Shown here: one piece after another, positions 1 to 11,886 of the stretch
Position numbering within the stretch: the first letter of the stretch is position 1
How the letters are laid out: each line of letters opens with the position of its first letter
Translations under genes and position numbers: made by a program
Assembly (NCBI RefSeq): GCF_910592395.1
Contig: NC_088308.1
Location: 22,087,501-22,151,500 of the forward strand
Direction: 5' to 3'
Source: Lineus longissimus
Taxonomy: Eukaryota; Nemertea; Pilidiophora; Heteronemertea; Lineidae
DNA: 64,000 nt
Notes under the pieces: model-generated
What the model was told of the DNA's origin: nothing
What the model saw: only the letters and a program-made list of their open reading frames with translations
Databases searched by the model: none

Positions 1-1543
1 TCATTGCGTGCTTTTTTGTGCCGATTTACTTTTTTCCACAGCCTTTTGTCATCGACTTTGAAGCTACGATATTGGATTTCTGTCTGTCAGGCTTACATGT
101 ACATGTCCCCCGAATGAAACGATAATGTGTTGCATGTTTTGAAAGTATATGCATTTACATGTGCATGATAAATGCACGCGCCTTTTATTAGCAAATGTTC
201 ATATTAATTTATACGCATTACGCTTTACGACAAATATCCCGCGACGATCAGACATTAATGATATTAATCATATCTTAAATCATTGTGAGAATATTTAGAT
301 TCTGTCTGTGTTATCTTAGTAAGGAGAAATTAAAGGCCGACGTCGTACATTACTAATTTGAAATTTTTAATTGAATTTGAATATTTCCAATATTATGTAA
401 ACATGTACCAAGTTTCAGCAATATGTTGGTATGCATGATAACTGCACTCGGCATTGTGTATAACTGCATTTCTATTCTCCTGACCCACCAGTAAATACGA
501 ATGGCGTATACGTTATTTCTATAAATAATATTGATAGAAACTTGTCTAAGGCAGTTGAAGACGTGCGGATTAAACTGCAGTAAACATCTATCTGCTAGTT
601 AATAGGATAAGTGCGCTCACGTTTCTCTTAATGGATTCGTCATAGCTACATGTAATTGTCTTGTCATTTTTGCGTTTTACTTAACATTGTGCTATTTTGA
701 GTAGAAAATGATGTTGTCAAAGTTTCTAATGATGATGATCGTTGGATTTTAATTCCTTGCAATTACGTCAAATGATAATAATTAAGAATTAAAACAGTAA
801 AAATGTGTACAACCATGCTGAAGGTTGTTAAGAAAGGTTTGTACATAATAAAATAGACTCATGAGACTGAATTTATGAAAAAAATGTATCTTTTATCATG
901 AAGAAAATGTCAGTGTTACTTGGTTCTAGTAGTTTCACGGCAATTAGGCCATTTGGTCGGGATAGAGAGGGGTAAATTTGGTCATTGGGACCGCCCAATC
1001 CAGTGGTCTTGGTCTGGGTACAGAGGTGGTCGTGTTACTGGGGGTTTGTTATGGTAATTAGAGAGGAAACCATTCGGGACCGGCGATTCTTGGTGGTCAT
1101 AGCGGGTTGTCGCCGACTGAGGTTCCACTGTAGTTAATTTTGCCCGCGAGGTTGACGATACACCCTTTTCAAACGGGGCCTCCATCTACATGCCTGACTT
1201 CATATTCTTCGAGATGTTGACATGTGCATGTTGTAGAGTCTCAATATGACAAAGGCGAATATCATAAAGGAACCACGAAGGCAACCAAAGAGCTTTGAAG
1301 CATAAACTCTTTGAAATAACATAAGCTGCATCTGAGAAACCTGCGATGTTTGAACATCGTAAAAGGGTTTGCTGTTAATTTTCATATCTTTTTGAGTGTC
1401 TTTTCAATACACTTCTATGTGTAAACGAAGCTTTATGAAGTCCATGAATACTAGTTTGTTGAATACCACGCCTTAAAAAAGTGATAACTGACGAGGCGGT
1501 GAATACAAGCATTTTAGATCAAAAGCTGGACTAGAAAAAAAAA
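1..1543. other. Non-coding stretch, nothing recognised
   Basis: I see AT-rich sequence with scattered short open frames and no protein family, splice-supported exon or RNA gene. Around 940-1130 the plus strand is G-rich, and a 67-codon frame opens on the minus strand, but it has no recognisable domain and no supporting splice sites. Confidence 0.5.
1535..1543 (-). terminator. RNA polymerase III T-run terminator of tRNA-Arg
   Basis: Nine consecutive A on the plus strand (T on the minus strand) abut the discriminator base of the tRNA-Arg gene. A run of four or more T is the standard Pol III stop signal. Confidence 0.85.
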
Positions 1544-1616
1544 CGACCCCGGCAGGACTCGAACCTGCAATCTTCTGATCCGAAGTCAGACGCCGTGTCC
1601 ATTAGGCCACGAGGCC
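1544..1616 (-). tRNA. tRNA-Arg (anticodon TCG)
   Basis: Read on the minus strand, this 73-nt sequence folds as a full cloverleaf. The 7-bp acceptor stem has two G-U wobbles, the D arm contains the box A sequence TGGCCTAATGG, the anticodon stem CTGA/TCAG encloses the loop CTTCGGA with anticodon TCG, and the T arm GCAGG-TTCGAGT-CCTGC contains box B. It closely resembles animal tRNA-Arg(TCG). CCA is not encoded, as expected for a nuclear gene. Immediately 3' of the gene (plus-strand 1535-1543) is a run of nine T on the transcribed sense strand, a strong RNA polymerase III terminator. No intron is present. The intact stems and the terminator suggest a functional gene. Confidence 0.95.
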
Positions 1617-4600
1617 GATATTGAATGTTGCTCAGGGCTGAGATTTAAGGATTCCCATCGACCAACCATTCCCATCGATGAGAATCATTGTTGTGGATAG
1701 AGCCAGTACCATCATGTTGGTACATTTCTTCCCATGAGACTACAGCAAATGCCAACTGGGTATGAGATGAATAACACGTACATGTAAATATTGTAAACGT
1801 ATTTGTCACTATATAGGTCCTATTCACTTAATTAATTATGGTATACATCAACATCATTCTAAACAGAATTCTTAATAAATAGACCCGTTCAACCATACAA
1901 TTACCCTTGAGGGAGAGAGCTGTAACTAATAATTGCAGTAAGAAGATTGCATTTCACGACATTATCATCTGATGTTTTTTTAAAGTGTCATCAGTGCGGA
2001 AATGATGAGCCGAATGACGTCATTGGTTCGGGTTTCCGTCGGAAATGGCTGTCATAATGATTTCTTTCTTTGATAATGATTTGGCTTTGTTTTTGTCACA
2101 TGAATCAGTGGTGTACAAATACAGCAATGACATTTACTAATTGACCTCATCATGGATTCAGGTTGACAGTAATCACCGATACTGATACTGTTTCAGTGCC
2201 AGTTCCTTTGGTTTCTTTCCACTGTTTGTCAATATATTGTGTTTGGCATCACTGTATCAAAACTGGGTCTACGATATATCCTACCAGAGCCTTTCAATAT
2301 TTTTTTATTAAAAAACTAAAGCTAATTTCGGCTTGATTAATCAAACATGTCTCCTCATACAATTCTAGCTTTCCAGCTTATGAACATTTAAGGGGATATT
2401 GTACCACATCCCCTTAAGCTATGAGTCAAGATGCTTCACGTTTACTCAGAGAAATTTTGCTTCGGCGGCCTCCGTTCCCTAAGGGTTCGAAGATGTAGGC
2501 TGGTTATCCGGCCTCCTTTGAGTTAGCACCTAGATTCAAATATCCGATATGACAGATATCCCCTTATTTGTCCAAGACAAGCATTTGATAAGAAACTGAA
2601 GCAACTGCCCTGGGCGCAGCTGCCTATCTGTTTTCGGAGCGGAGCTTGGCCTGAACAAGATGCTTCTTGCTAAATGTGTCTGATATGCTTTTTTGTAAAA
2701 AAAATATGTTTTTTAAAAGCTTTGAACCACGATGTTCTCTACATGTTTTCCAGGTAATAGCAAAGGTAGTTATATATAGACAAAAGAATGACAAACGACA
2801 TACATGTAGAGAGTATATTAACTGATCAGCATGGTAAGTTCTGATTTATAGACTGTCATGTGCGCGGTCAGTACATTTTTTTCGTCAACTCTGTTAAGCT
2901 AATTTTGGAGGGTTAAAGAAATCTAAGGAAAGAGACGCCTTCTAGTTTTTGGTCAATCGGTCAATCACTGCAATATTCTATGTCAAAATGTCCGTGGAAA
3001 AAATACATCTAGTCTGGTATACAAGTTACCATTCGCCTATAATATTTGTCCTGTCATTGCCAAAGGTATTCATTGCTCGAATCATCTGCTCATCGCAGCA
3101 ATCACACTGCCTAGGCAACACCCCGCGATATCTGTTATTCTATCTCAGACTGCAATCACCGCTTGCCCAATCAGATAACTCTAGCCTCAGTCATCTTGTC
3201 ATGGAGTTACACCGCTAGCCAGCACGCTAATCGAGTCGATCATCTGTACATCAGATTTCTTCGTGGTGGTCACGTGGATTTGTGTGATAGAATTGCATAT
3301 TACAGGCCTTTTGGTTGCTCCAATACTGTACGCTCACCAAGTTACTAAATATAACTGGGGTACCAAAATATCTCGATATCGTTTTTCTTCCACGATGTTT
3401 CCAATTATGGCGGCAATTTGTCCCGGTCAAATCCAAGTCCTGTCAAAAGCAATGTGCTGTTTTACCCTTCCTTTGAAGTGTACTGTTCAATATTTTGAAT
3501 CGTTTTCTCATTTCGACTCAAATGACGCATCAAAATCAAAAGACAAAAACAAAGGCAGCAGTGAAAATCTATATTCTGTTACATCTCGATGAGCAGTTAC
3601 TTCTGCAAGGAAAATAAACCATCTGAAGTGAGCGTTAATAGAGAAAATTGATAGCCTGAGCATCAATTGACTGTGTAATTGAAAAATTTCTCTCCCCGGG
3701 CACTTCAAACGGGGAAAAAATCGTTAGATATTGGAAAAGAGACTACTTAGAAAAATGACATTAGTTTGAGCGTTCTCTGGTTCAGAGGCTAATGGAATGT
3801 GCTCTCTAGCTATAGTCGGTGAAGGCGACGGCGGGCGGCATCTCTAGCCCGTCACGGAAAGGGATTCGATGTGATGCCTTTTTTTGCTGATGTATCGCCA
3901 TTAGCCTTTGCTTTTGTGGTGAGTTATTCCCTTCATTTAGCCTTTACATTAAGTAAAACATTCTCCAGATTATCGAATTTATTTCAATGACCAGTCGAAA
4001 ATCAATCGTTCTTCCTCAATTCCTCGGTTGTAGTAAATCGCAACCAATATGTTACATACTCTAATTTGATTGACCAGTCGTATGAGCAAGGGCAAGGAAG
4101 GAGAGGAAAAAAATGGGTGTGGCCCCAATAAAATCTTACAGCGATATAAAATTTAAAGCAGAGAGCGGGTTAAAGTCGACAGTCGAATTTAGACACTGAA
4201 AGATATAACAGCAAGCGGAACTCACAAATTATTTGATCAGTCGTATATTGGACACAAACGATCACAAGAAGTATAGGTCTGAGGCTTGGATAACCGATCT
4301 CTCGTCACGAACAAAGAGAGGGCCTCAAAAACTCCAAATCAAACCAGTAAATGAAAAAATGATCAATCTTATAAACACAGGAAAGGGTCAGTCGATGGAA
4401 ATTTTCGAAAAATGTTATTGGTTAACGCATTCTATACTAGCAACCGAGGTCAAGGTCACAAAATGGAATCCTCGATGAACGCAGGGGTCAAGGTCGGCAA
4501 TAAACCATTCAGAGCACGAAATTGCCGGAGTGTCATTTTGGTCATGCTTAAGTGGCCCGAACACATTGCGTTCAATCTTAGAATAAGTTTCAATATATTG

Positions 4601-5417
4601 TATATATGTTTGAAATCAAGGCTATCGACAGGCGAGCCAATATCATTTGCTGCACCGCTGGCTCCAATATACTGAGGGACGGCACTAATTTGGCGGAGGC
4701 GCTGATGGAGTGCTCCGTCATGGGTTCAAGGGCAATTGGATATCGGCGATCTTATCATGTATGATTTGTCCCCCGAGAGGCACGTTAATCACAGACAGCA
4801 TGACGAAGTTGTAGAAGGGGGGGGGGGGGAGCTGATGTTCTTGTCACAAAATCTTGCAAGGCAATCCATCAAAACATCTTGACCCTTAATGTATTGACAT
4901 TGTTCAGCTTCCAGACAACGCGCGTCAGTATGGGCGGAGGCCACGCCGGAGGCAATACCGCTGAAAGTTCAGTATGCCAGTACATGAAATGCATCTCACC
5001 CTGTCTATCACTCACTGTCTCGTGTCTTAAATTCACGCTCACAGTGGTAAAATGATCCTTGTTATAATTTCACCAATAACCGGAGGAACAGGTGTTAGTA
5101 GAAGAGAGGCGTTTGGTCCTATGTAACGTTGGGAACGTTCCCAATATTGTTTTCACACATAAACAATAGACAGCTAGATTGACGGTGTCTCTTCAGAAGG
5201 GGAACCAAACCAGTGTCTCTCATTCAGGTAACATGTTTGGTACATGATGCATAAAACCAGATTAAAAATTGCCATTCTATTGAAGCCATTTCACATTATA
5301 CATTGTTGAAAAGATGCTCATAAATGCGATAATCTGATTATATCTACAACTTGCTACCTTCTTAATACATGTTATGGCTGCAGGTGGTTTAATAGCCCCC
5401 CCCCCCCCGTCAGCAAT
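1617..5417. other. Non-coding stretch with small hairpin and homopolymer
   Basis: No coding gene can be supported. Small features are a 10-bp perfect inverted repeat (TTAAGGGGAT / ATCCCCTTAA, 2388-2417), a G13 run at 4817-4829 and a C13 run at 5396-5408. The longest open frame here (109 codons, plus, from 3263) shows no domain, no splice context and mixed composition, so I treat it as chance. Confidence 0.5.
2388..2417. repeat. Short perfect hairpin
   Basis: TTAAGGGGAT is followed ten bases later by its exact reverse complement ATCCCCTTAA. The TTAA ends are compatible with a relic of a TTAA-inserting element, but the structure is too short to classify. Confidence 0.5.
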
Positions 5418-5643
5418 GGGCAGGTTCGCAATCCCTACATACACACAAGTTACGATCGACGAAGTACGACAGTATATCATGTACTTTTATCGACGACTTC
5501 GTTGGAAAATTTCACTGATTCCTCGTTTAGCTTTTAAGTATAGAATATCTTTTACGAGTGTCGCATTGATAAATTCGCATGACCTGATACAATAGACGTT
5601 TGTCACTCGAAATTCTTCATTCGTATGGGTTGCGAAACCTGCC
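5418..5643. mobile_element. Foldback/MITE-like element, family with TTTCGCAA ends (copy A)
   Basis: The left end (GGGCAGGTTCGCAATCCC) and the right end (GGGTTGCGAAACCTGCC) are near-exact reverse complements about 226 bp apart. The interior shares a 'cgacgaagtacga' segment and an AAATTTC..GATT segment with the copy at 30184-30391, which has the same terminal sequence. There is no coding capacity, so this looks like a short non-autonomous DNA transposon. I could not identify a clear target-site duplication. Confidence 0.65.
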
Positions 5644-6350
5644 GGATGATCGATGTGGAGTGTGGCAGACTTGAGGTTTCCGAGCCTGGAACTGAATAAA
5701 TACGGTTGGGTGCTAACATTGGTGTTTGTTTGCTTTACGACGACAGCCTGTCTGTTACATTTCATATTAATGCCGTAGACGCAATAAATTTGTTGAATCA
5801 GCACTTTGCACATTTTTTTAATTGGGTCGATGTTTTTCCATTTGAGAGATTCAGAGTTTGATCCGAGCTCAAGAACGAGAGCAAGGTGGTGTTCTAACGA
5901 TGTATACACCTTTCCAGAAATGGGGCGCCGAGTGTCCGAAATAGTGATGTCATAAGGGGAAACTAGGCTTTATGGTGGAGGGACAAAGGAGATAGTCATG
6001 GTTGACCAACACACTTGAATGCCTTTACTGACGGACAAGGAGGAAAAAGTTAGTTCCAATGCAAGCCACCAATTTCGGGAAGCATTGCTGGTTGTCAGAA
6101 ATGCAATGAAGCAGTGCGTCGTTATTTTCTGGCGTAGCTACAAACAATAGTACAAAATACAAGAAATCAGCCAGAGAGATAAAAGGAACTCGTTCTCGTT
6201 CTGAGATAAAAATCTGAACCTCTTTATTAGCTAGCATTTCGCAGGTGTTTCCGACGCATATGATATCGAAACAGCCTTTAAAAAAGGCAACCAATATTTA
6301 ACAATTGTCAGTGAAATCTCTTTAGACGTTTTCCTAATGCATAATTGGCC

Positions 6351-6472
6351 AGTTTTCGCAAAGCCCTCGAAACGCCATTACGAACGCCCGTCCCATCGTT
6401 CGAGTTCCTCATGACGATGTCGAACAATGGGACAGGCATTCGCGTTGGCGTTTCGGGGGATTTGCAAAAACT
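6351..6472. mobile_element. Compact foldback element
   Basis: The two halves form one long imperfect stem of roughly 50 bp. The left arm begins AGTTTTCGCAAAGCCC and contains GAAACGCC and GTCCCATCGTTCG. The right arm contains their complements CGAACAATGGGAC, GGCGTTTC and GCAAAAACT. The apex is about 17 nt. The size and whole-length fold are typical of a MITE or foldback element, with no open frame of note. It is not recognisably related to the other foldbacks here. Confidence 0.65.
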
Positions 6473-7483
6473 CTGTAATGCTTACCACCGCAAAAACTTT
6501 AGTGATAGGGGTTAATGAGGCATATTAGATGATTATGACGACATGAAGACAGGATGACTAGAAGATAATTGCTTTCCTACTGAAACCGTTATGCGATTCC
6601 ATTATCCAGGAGAGTATCTTGCTATTGGGTGTATCTCCGTCATCCGATGATGATGCCTATCGTATAACGTACTATTCGATCAATTATCCTGTCCTGATGG
6701 TAATGAGGGTAACATCTGCTACTGGATCAAGCAGTAAAAACACCAATATCAATGCAGGATTTTTTCCATACTATTGCATTCAGGTTTTCGCAGGAAACTA
6801 ACGCACTGCACGACTTACTTTGCTTGTGGCTTGGTATAGAAAGGCAAAGGCATAAGTATCTTGACCACCAGCGAGCTTCTCCCAACATTTATATCACCCT
6901 CAAAGGATTATTGACTATTTTGTAAAAAGAAATGTTCGACGAAGTCTATGCAATATATATATCAGGCGAAGAAATAATTTGGTAGGGAACAAGGGAATAA
7001 ACTTCCTGATTACAAAATGTGAAGTTCATTTTTTCGTTAATACCAATTTTATCATTGGCAAATCGGCCCCGTATCAGATAAAAGGGTTATAGAAAACTTA
7101 CCCGGCCCCCAATTTGATCGATAGGCTACGAAAACCGCAAAGGAAATATCACGGAATAGATACAACATACATTCAGTGGGCAAAGTGGAGTTTTTGCTTC
7201 CATATAGTCGTTTTCGATTCGGACCCTGTATAGATTAGTATAAGCCAGAGTTTTTCTTGAAAGACCCTGTTTAAGCCAAATCCGATCTCCCCGTGGGACA
7301 ACAACGGGATGAAGTTATATCGTGAGCCATTCCAGACGTCCCTGGAGTCTCGTGAACTTCTCTGTCACAGCTGGAATGTTTAAGATTTGAATTGCCATCA
7401 ACATTTGGACAATCCCATTGGACTTCGGTCATGGAGTTGTGCGATTATATTTGGCGACCAATTTTGGGATGTATCAATTTAGT
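6473..7483. other. Non-coding stretch, nothing recognised
   Basis: Between the foldback at 6351-6472 and the tandem array at 7484 I see only short frames and no conserved protein or RNA. Confidence 0.45.
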
Positions 7484-8002
7484 TTGAACTGGGTTACTAG
7501 TGCATGGTGGATTAGCCCGGCACACTGATTGCTTTTCACGGGGAATTATATAATGCGTCAGTAGCATTGTTAAGAGCCGGTAGTTGAACTGGGTTACTCG
7601 TGCATGGTGGATTAGCCCGGCACACTGATTGCTTTTCACGGGGAATTATATAATGCGTCAGTAGCATTGTTAAGAGCCGGTAGTTGAACTGGGTAATACT
7701 AGTGCATGGTTTACTAGCCCGGCACACTGATTGCTTTTCACTGGGAATTATACATGTATATAATACTTCATTAGTATTGTTCTGAGCCAGTAGTTGAACT
7801 GGGTTACTAGTGCATGGTGGACTAGCCCGGCACACTGATTGCTTTTCACTGGGAATTATACATGTATATAATACTTCATTAGTATTGTTCTGAGCCGGTA
7901 GTTGAACTGGGTTACTAGTGCATGGTGGACTAGCCCGGCAAACTGTTTGCTTTTCACGGGGAATTATATAATGCGCCAGTAGTATTGTTCAGAGCCGGTA
8001 GT
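7484..8002. repeat. Tandem array, about five copies of a 100-110 bp unit
   Basis: The phrase TTGAACTGGGT starts at 7484, 7584, 7684, 7794 and 7902, giving units of 100, 100, 110, 108 and about 100 bp. Each unit contains GCATGGT, TAGCCCGGCA, TTGCTTTTCAC and GAATTATA in the same order. The longer third and fourth units carry an extra ACATGTATATAATA-type insertion, so the two unit types show their own duplication history. The minus-strand frames across it (peptide phrase EKQSVCRA) are repeat products, not a gene. Confidence 0.9.
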
Positions 8003-11000
8003 GGATTTGAGTCATCACTTTTGGATCAAGCTCGAACAAAATACTTGTTTGGCCCAAAAATATTCATGAAATACCTATCATAATAACTACTTATTTAGTC
8101 TTCCCCAATGTAATCAGATTTGTACACTCGTCGTTATGAAGCCAAAATGATATTAATCTTACTAAAGAGCTCGAACCAGCAAAATTTCTATCTGACCATC
8201 TACACTGGCGATGAGACAGGGCAGTCTTCAGTATTATCACTTCCTTTCCTCTTGTCTGTCCACTGCTTCAGACATATTCCCAGACATATTGCACTTTACC
8301 CCGCTGCGCAAACCCTTTATAAGTGAATGGATGTCCTCTTGGACACTACTGAGCTGGCTAATTTCGTGAGTTTCCCACGTGGATAAAGGACATCGGTCAA
8401 TGATTCGAATACATATCATGCTATTTAGACAAATTTAGTGACAGACTAGCTCAGAATAGACGCAAAGCAGCAGCAATTTCGCTAGTATTATCAACCCCCA
8501 AGTCAGAGGGCCGTAATTGATGTTGATTGTCTTTGTCTTAAAGACACAACTGAAATCAACTGATTATCCCGCTGCACAAACCCTTTAGTGATTGGTGTCC
8601 TCTCCAATCCTTCTTCACGGAGTTGTAACCACACCACTCAGCTTACTGATTACATGTGTTCTCAACTGGAAGGTTCCTTGGTGGATTAGGGAAATCAATC
8701 AGGAGGATTTGTCATGCAAGTAACATGATGGAGAGCATTTCGCTGAATGCATTGTTTGGCAAACAGACGACTGATGTCTATGGATGTCCGTGGTACCACC
8801 TTCTAAAGACTATTGCCACCCCTCTCACCAACCACCTCACCAGGTTCATGGTCCTATATACTCACCACTTCAAGTAAAATCATTACCTATTTCCGAGCAT
8901 ATTCAAAACCTTCGAAAAATCGATTCTTAAGGTTGCTTTGAAATGCAATCTTAATTGACTGGACTTTGGGGACAATAAAGAATTATGATATTTCCATATC
9001 AAAGGGAAAACTTGAATATAACGAACACTTCTCGAGAATATTATCGAATATAATATAATTGGACGATCTGGGCGGAAGGCGGTAATACAATGGCTTTGAT
9101 CGCTTAGAAACGGCCCGTGGTCCCCTTTGATAGTGTTAACGCATTTGGTAACAATATTCCTATATAGTAGGACGTCTGACGCATGAAGTTCTGGAAGTTG
9201 AGAAAATTGTTTGATTACTTTTTGATACAATCTTACCGAATCTGCATTTACGTTCGCGAATTACTATCAATAATGCAATCGCTTTGTCTACTTTGATGAT
9301 ATTGTGATCAAGTTGCGGTAATCACCATAAAGTGTAATAGAAAACTACGAGACGGGTAAATTTCGTGCATGGTTCTTTATCGGAGACAATATACTTCAGC
9401 GGTCTTTTTCTTTAGGCGTGTCTGCCTGAATTTGTTATCTCATCTCATCTCATACGATAGTTATGTATATTCATCATCACCCAGGTTAAAGCTTCTCACA
9501 ACACTATCAAAGGAGTTGTTTTTAGCGATGTAATGATGATTAATACTCTGCTGTTGCCGACTCGATATCGCTAATTAGTGAACAGGAACATGGTCTAATC
9601 GCCACGCACCCACATGTACCAATGATGTAGACATGGCAAATTCCCGCCACCTTTAGCAGGTGAGCTGAAAACCAGATGAATATCCTCAATATTTCTTCGC
9701 ACGCATTGCTGTGTCTGGGAATAAAGCTATTATTGAAATGACCACCTGTCGGACATGAAGCGATAGCTGCGCTAGCTGACTGTTCAATACAAAGTTGGTT
9801 TATTGGCTTGTCCCAGAAGGAAAATCCTTGCCAGTTTGCACCAGCTGTCTTCTACACACTCGGTCAGTCAGACTTCCATAGCAGCAGTCTCTTCTGTAGA
9901 CAGTACCTTTTAGCACTTTTCGGTTGCGAATAGCAGTCTTAAGGGGTACTTCGCACACTTAATACAATGCCCCTTATATTTTCCCGGACCTCAGTATAGA
10001 AAATTACCTATCACTAGTTCAGCAGACCGAATCTAGCTAGCTGGGCAATTCGGCGAAACAGGAAATAAGGAGCTTTTTTCTCGAGCGTTGGAATTATAAA
10101 ACATCGGCTAACAATTTGGTCACGCAAAGTTGCCTTTAACTTCAAACCTTTAATAACAAAATCATCGGAAAGTTGCTTAAGTTAGTGTCAGAGTTTTTCA
10201 CCTGAAACTGAGTTGTCGGGATAAAAACGACAACACTCGACATATACATGTACGCGAGTCGGATTACAAGCATTTTCATTACAAATGATTCATACAACCA
10301 CTCCTTTATGTTACAGACACGACTCTTCTTACAGAAAGCGACATCGCATTTGTCTCACAGCGTGCTGAAATGTACATAGTAGTGCAAAACGACGCTATTC
10401 CTTCTACGTGAAACTGATGAGCCTTTTTTTCCAATTCGACATCAAAGAAGCCGACAGGAGTACAGCAACGATCCTGATTGGTCACCGGATGAGCCAGCTT
10501 CCATGTTTATACGGGGATACCGTTTGTGATTCCATGGTGCCCACTTCGTTCGTCTAACCTAATAATAGTGTTATACAATTCAATAAACTTGCCTCGCTAT
10601 AGACTTCAAAGCCAAGGTCATTCTGCTGGCGTTGACCGAGGGCGAACTCGAGTATGGCCGCATGCTAGTTGTGTTTGGAAGTAACGTTGTTGGTTAGGTT
10701 TGTAAGGGATGGAACTGATCTAACAAGTGATTTTTATTGGGAAGTAGGAACTATAGGTTTTAGATATTCAGCTGTCGAATAATATTGCTATAGTATGCTA
10801 GAATACGAAAACTATGTGTATCATTATCATGAGAAGTCGATTTTTCGTTATGTTAGCGACCATTAATTATAATCAATCCATAGTCTTTACGCAGTTCATT
10901 AGTCAAGTAGAAGTCGGATATTATCGGAGGTATTTAATCTCGTAGTCTAGATTTTCATGCATTCTCCAAAGCAGCGATAATATTCAAGCACAGTAGGACC

Positions 11001-11868
11001 GCCTCATCACCCTACTATCACTGCGCAAGGAGTATATGGTTTGCATGGTGTGCATGGGATCGTTCATATCGGCAACACTGTCTTCTACCAGACTACTTCT
11101 ACCATAGACCTGTGTCGAAAGGTAAATATCCGCCAGATCGTGTCGCACAGGCCCCAAAAAATAATCTATAACGTGCTGCTTTGCCGCAATGTATCCTCCG
11201 ACTTTCAGCTGACACGATCTCACTGATACCAACAAAACGAAACGTTACTATTTCTCAAAACATTAATGTAGGAATTTACATCTATACGACGTATTCCATC
11301 TAGCAGACATAATAAACCTCTGTGCGCTCCCAACTTTAAACGCCCCGTTTCTCCTCTAAAGATACCAATAAGTGTTGGACAGGTGCATGTGACTTAAAAA
11401 CATCATATCGATAATCAATAGTTTGACTGATTTCATGTCATGTCATTTCAATCCTTGTCCCTCCAATTAGTTGTTTTACAGAATTTTACAGTGCGTGCAA
11501 ATGATCGATTATTGACCTAAGAATGAGTCTGTATTCTCAATAGATACGACACTATCCAAACGCCCATGATTAACTCCTCTATCGATCTATCCTAAAAATC
11601 GAACAGAAGATGTCATCGTCATCATTTTTCTCCAAAGGTCTTTTGTTGCTTGTAAATCAGGGTTTTAATTATCGCATAATGGTGACATAATAAGTTGCCT
11701 CGCACTGATAGATTAATAGACACCCTGGGGTTTATGTTCAACGCCCTTGATAGCAAATCAATTCCAGCTCACCGCTTGCATTGCCTGGGACGATAGGTAT
11801 TAGCCCCAGGGAGTTTTGATTAGCTTCAATGTCACAATATGTGCAAGGAAGAGTCTGTATGACCGCCG

Positions 11869-11886
11869 CCCCCCCCCCCCCCCCCC
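11869..11886. repeat. Poly-C run (C18)
   Basis: Eighteen consecutive C follow GACCGCCG and lead into a GGGCTG. This is a simple homopolymer that is likely length-variable. Confidence 0.9.

Noticed and set aside
5487-5909. 140-codon minus-strand frame
   Set aside because: It has no recognisable domain, overlaps a foldback element and has no splice-consistent partners.
7445-7835. Minus-strand frames with repeated EKQSVCRA phrases
   Set aside because: They are products of the 100-110 bp tandem array.
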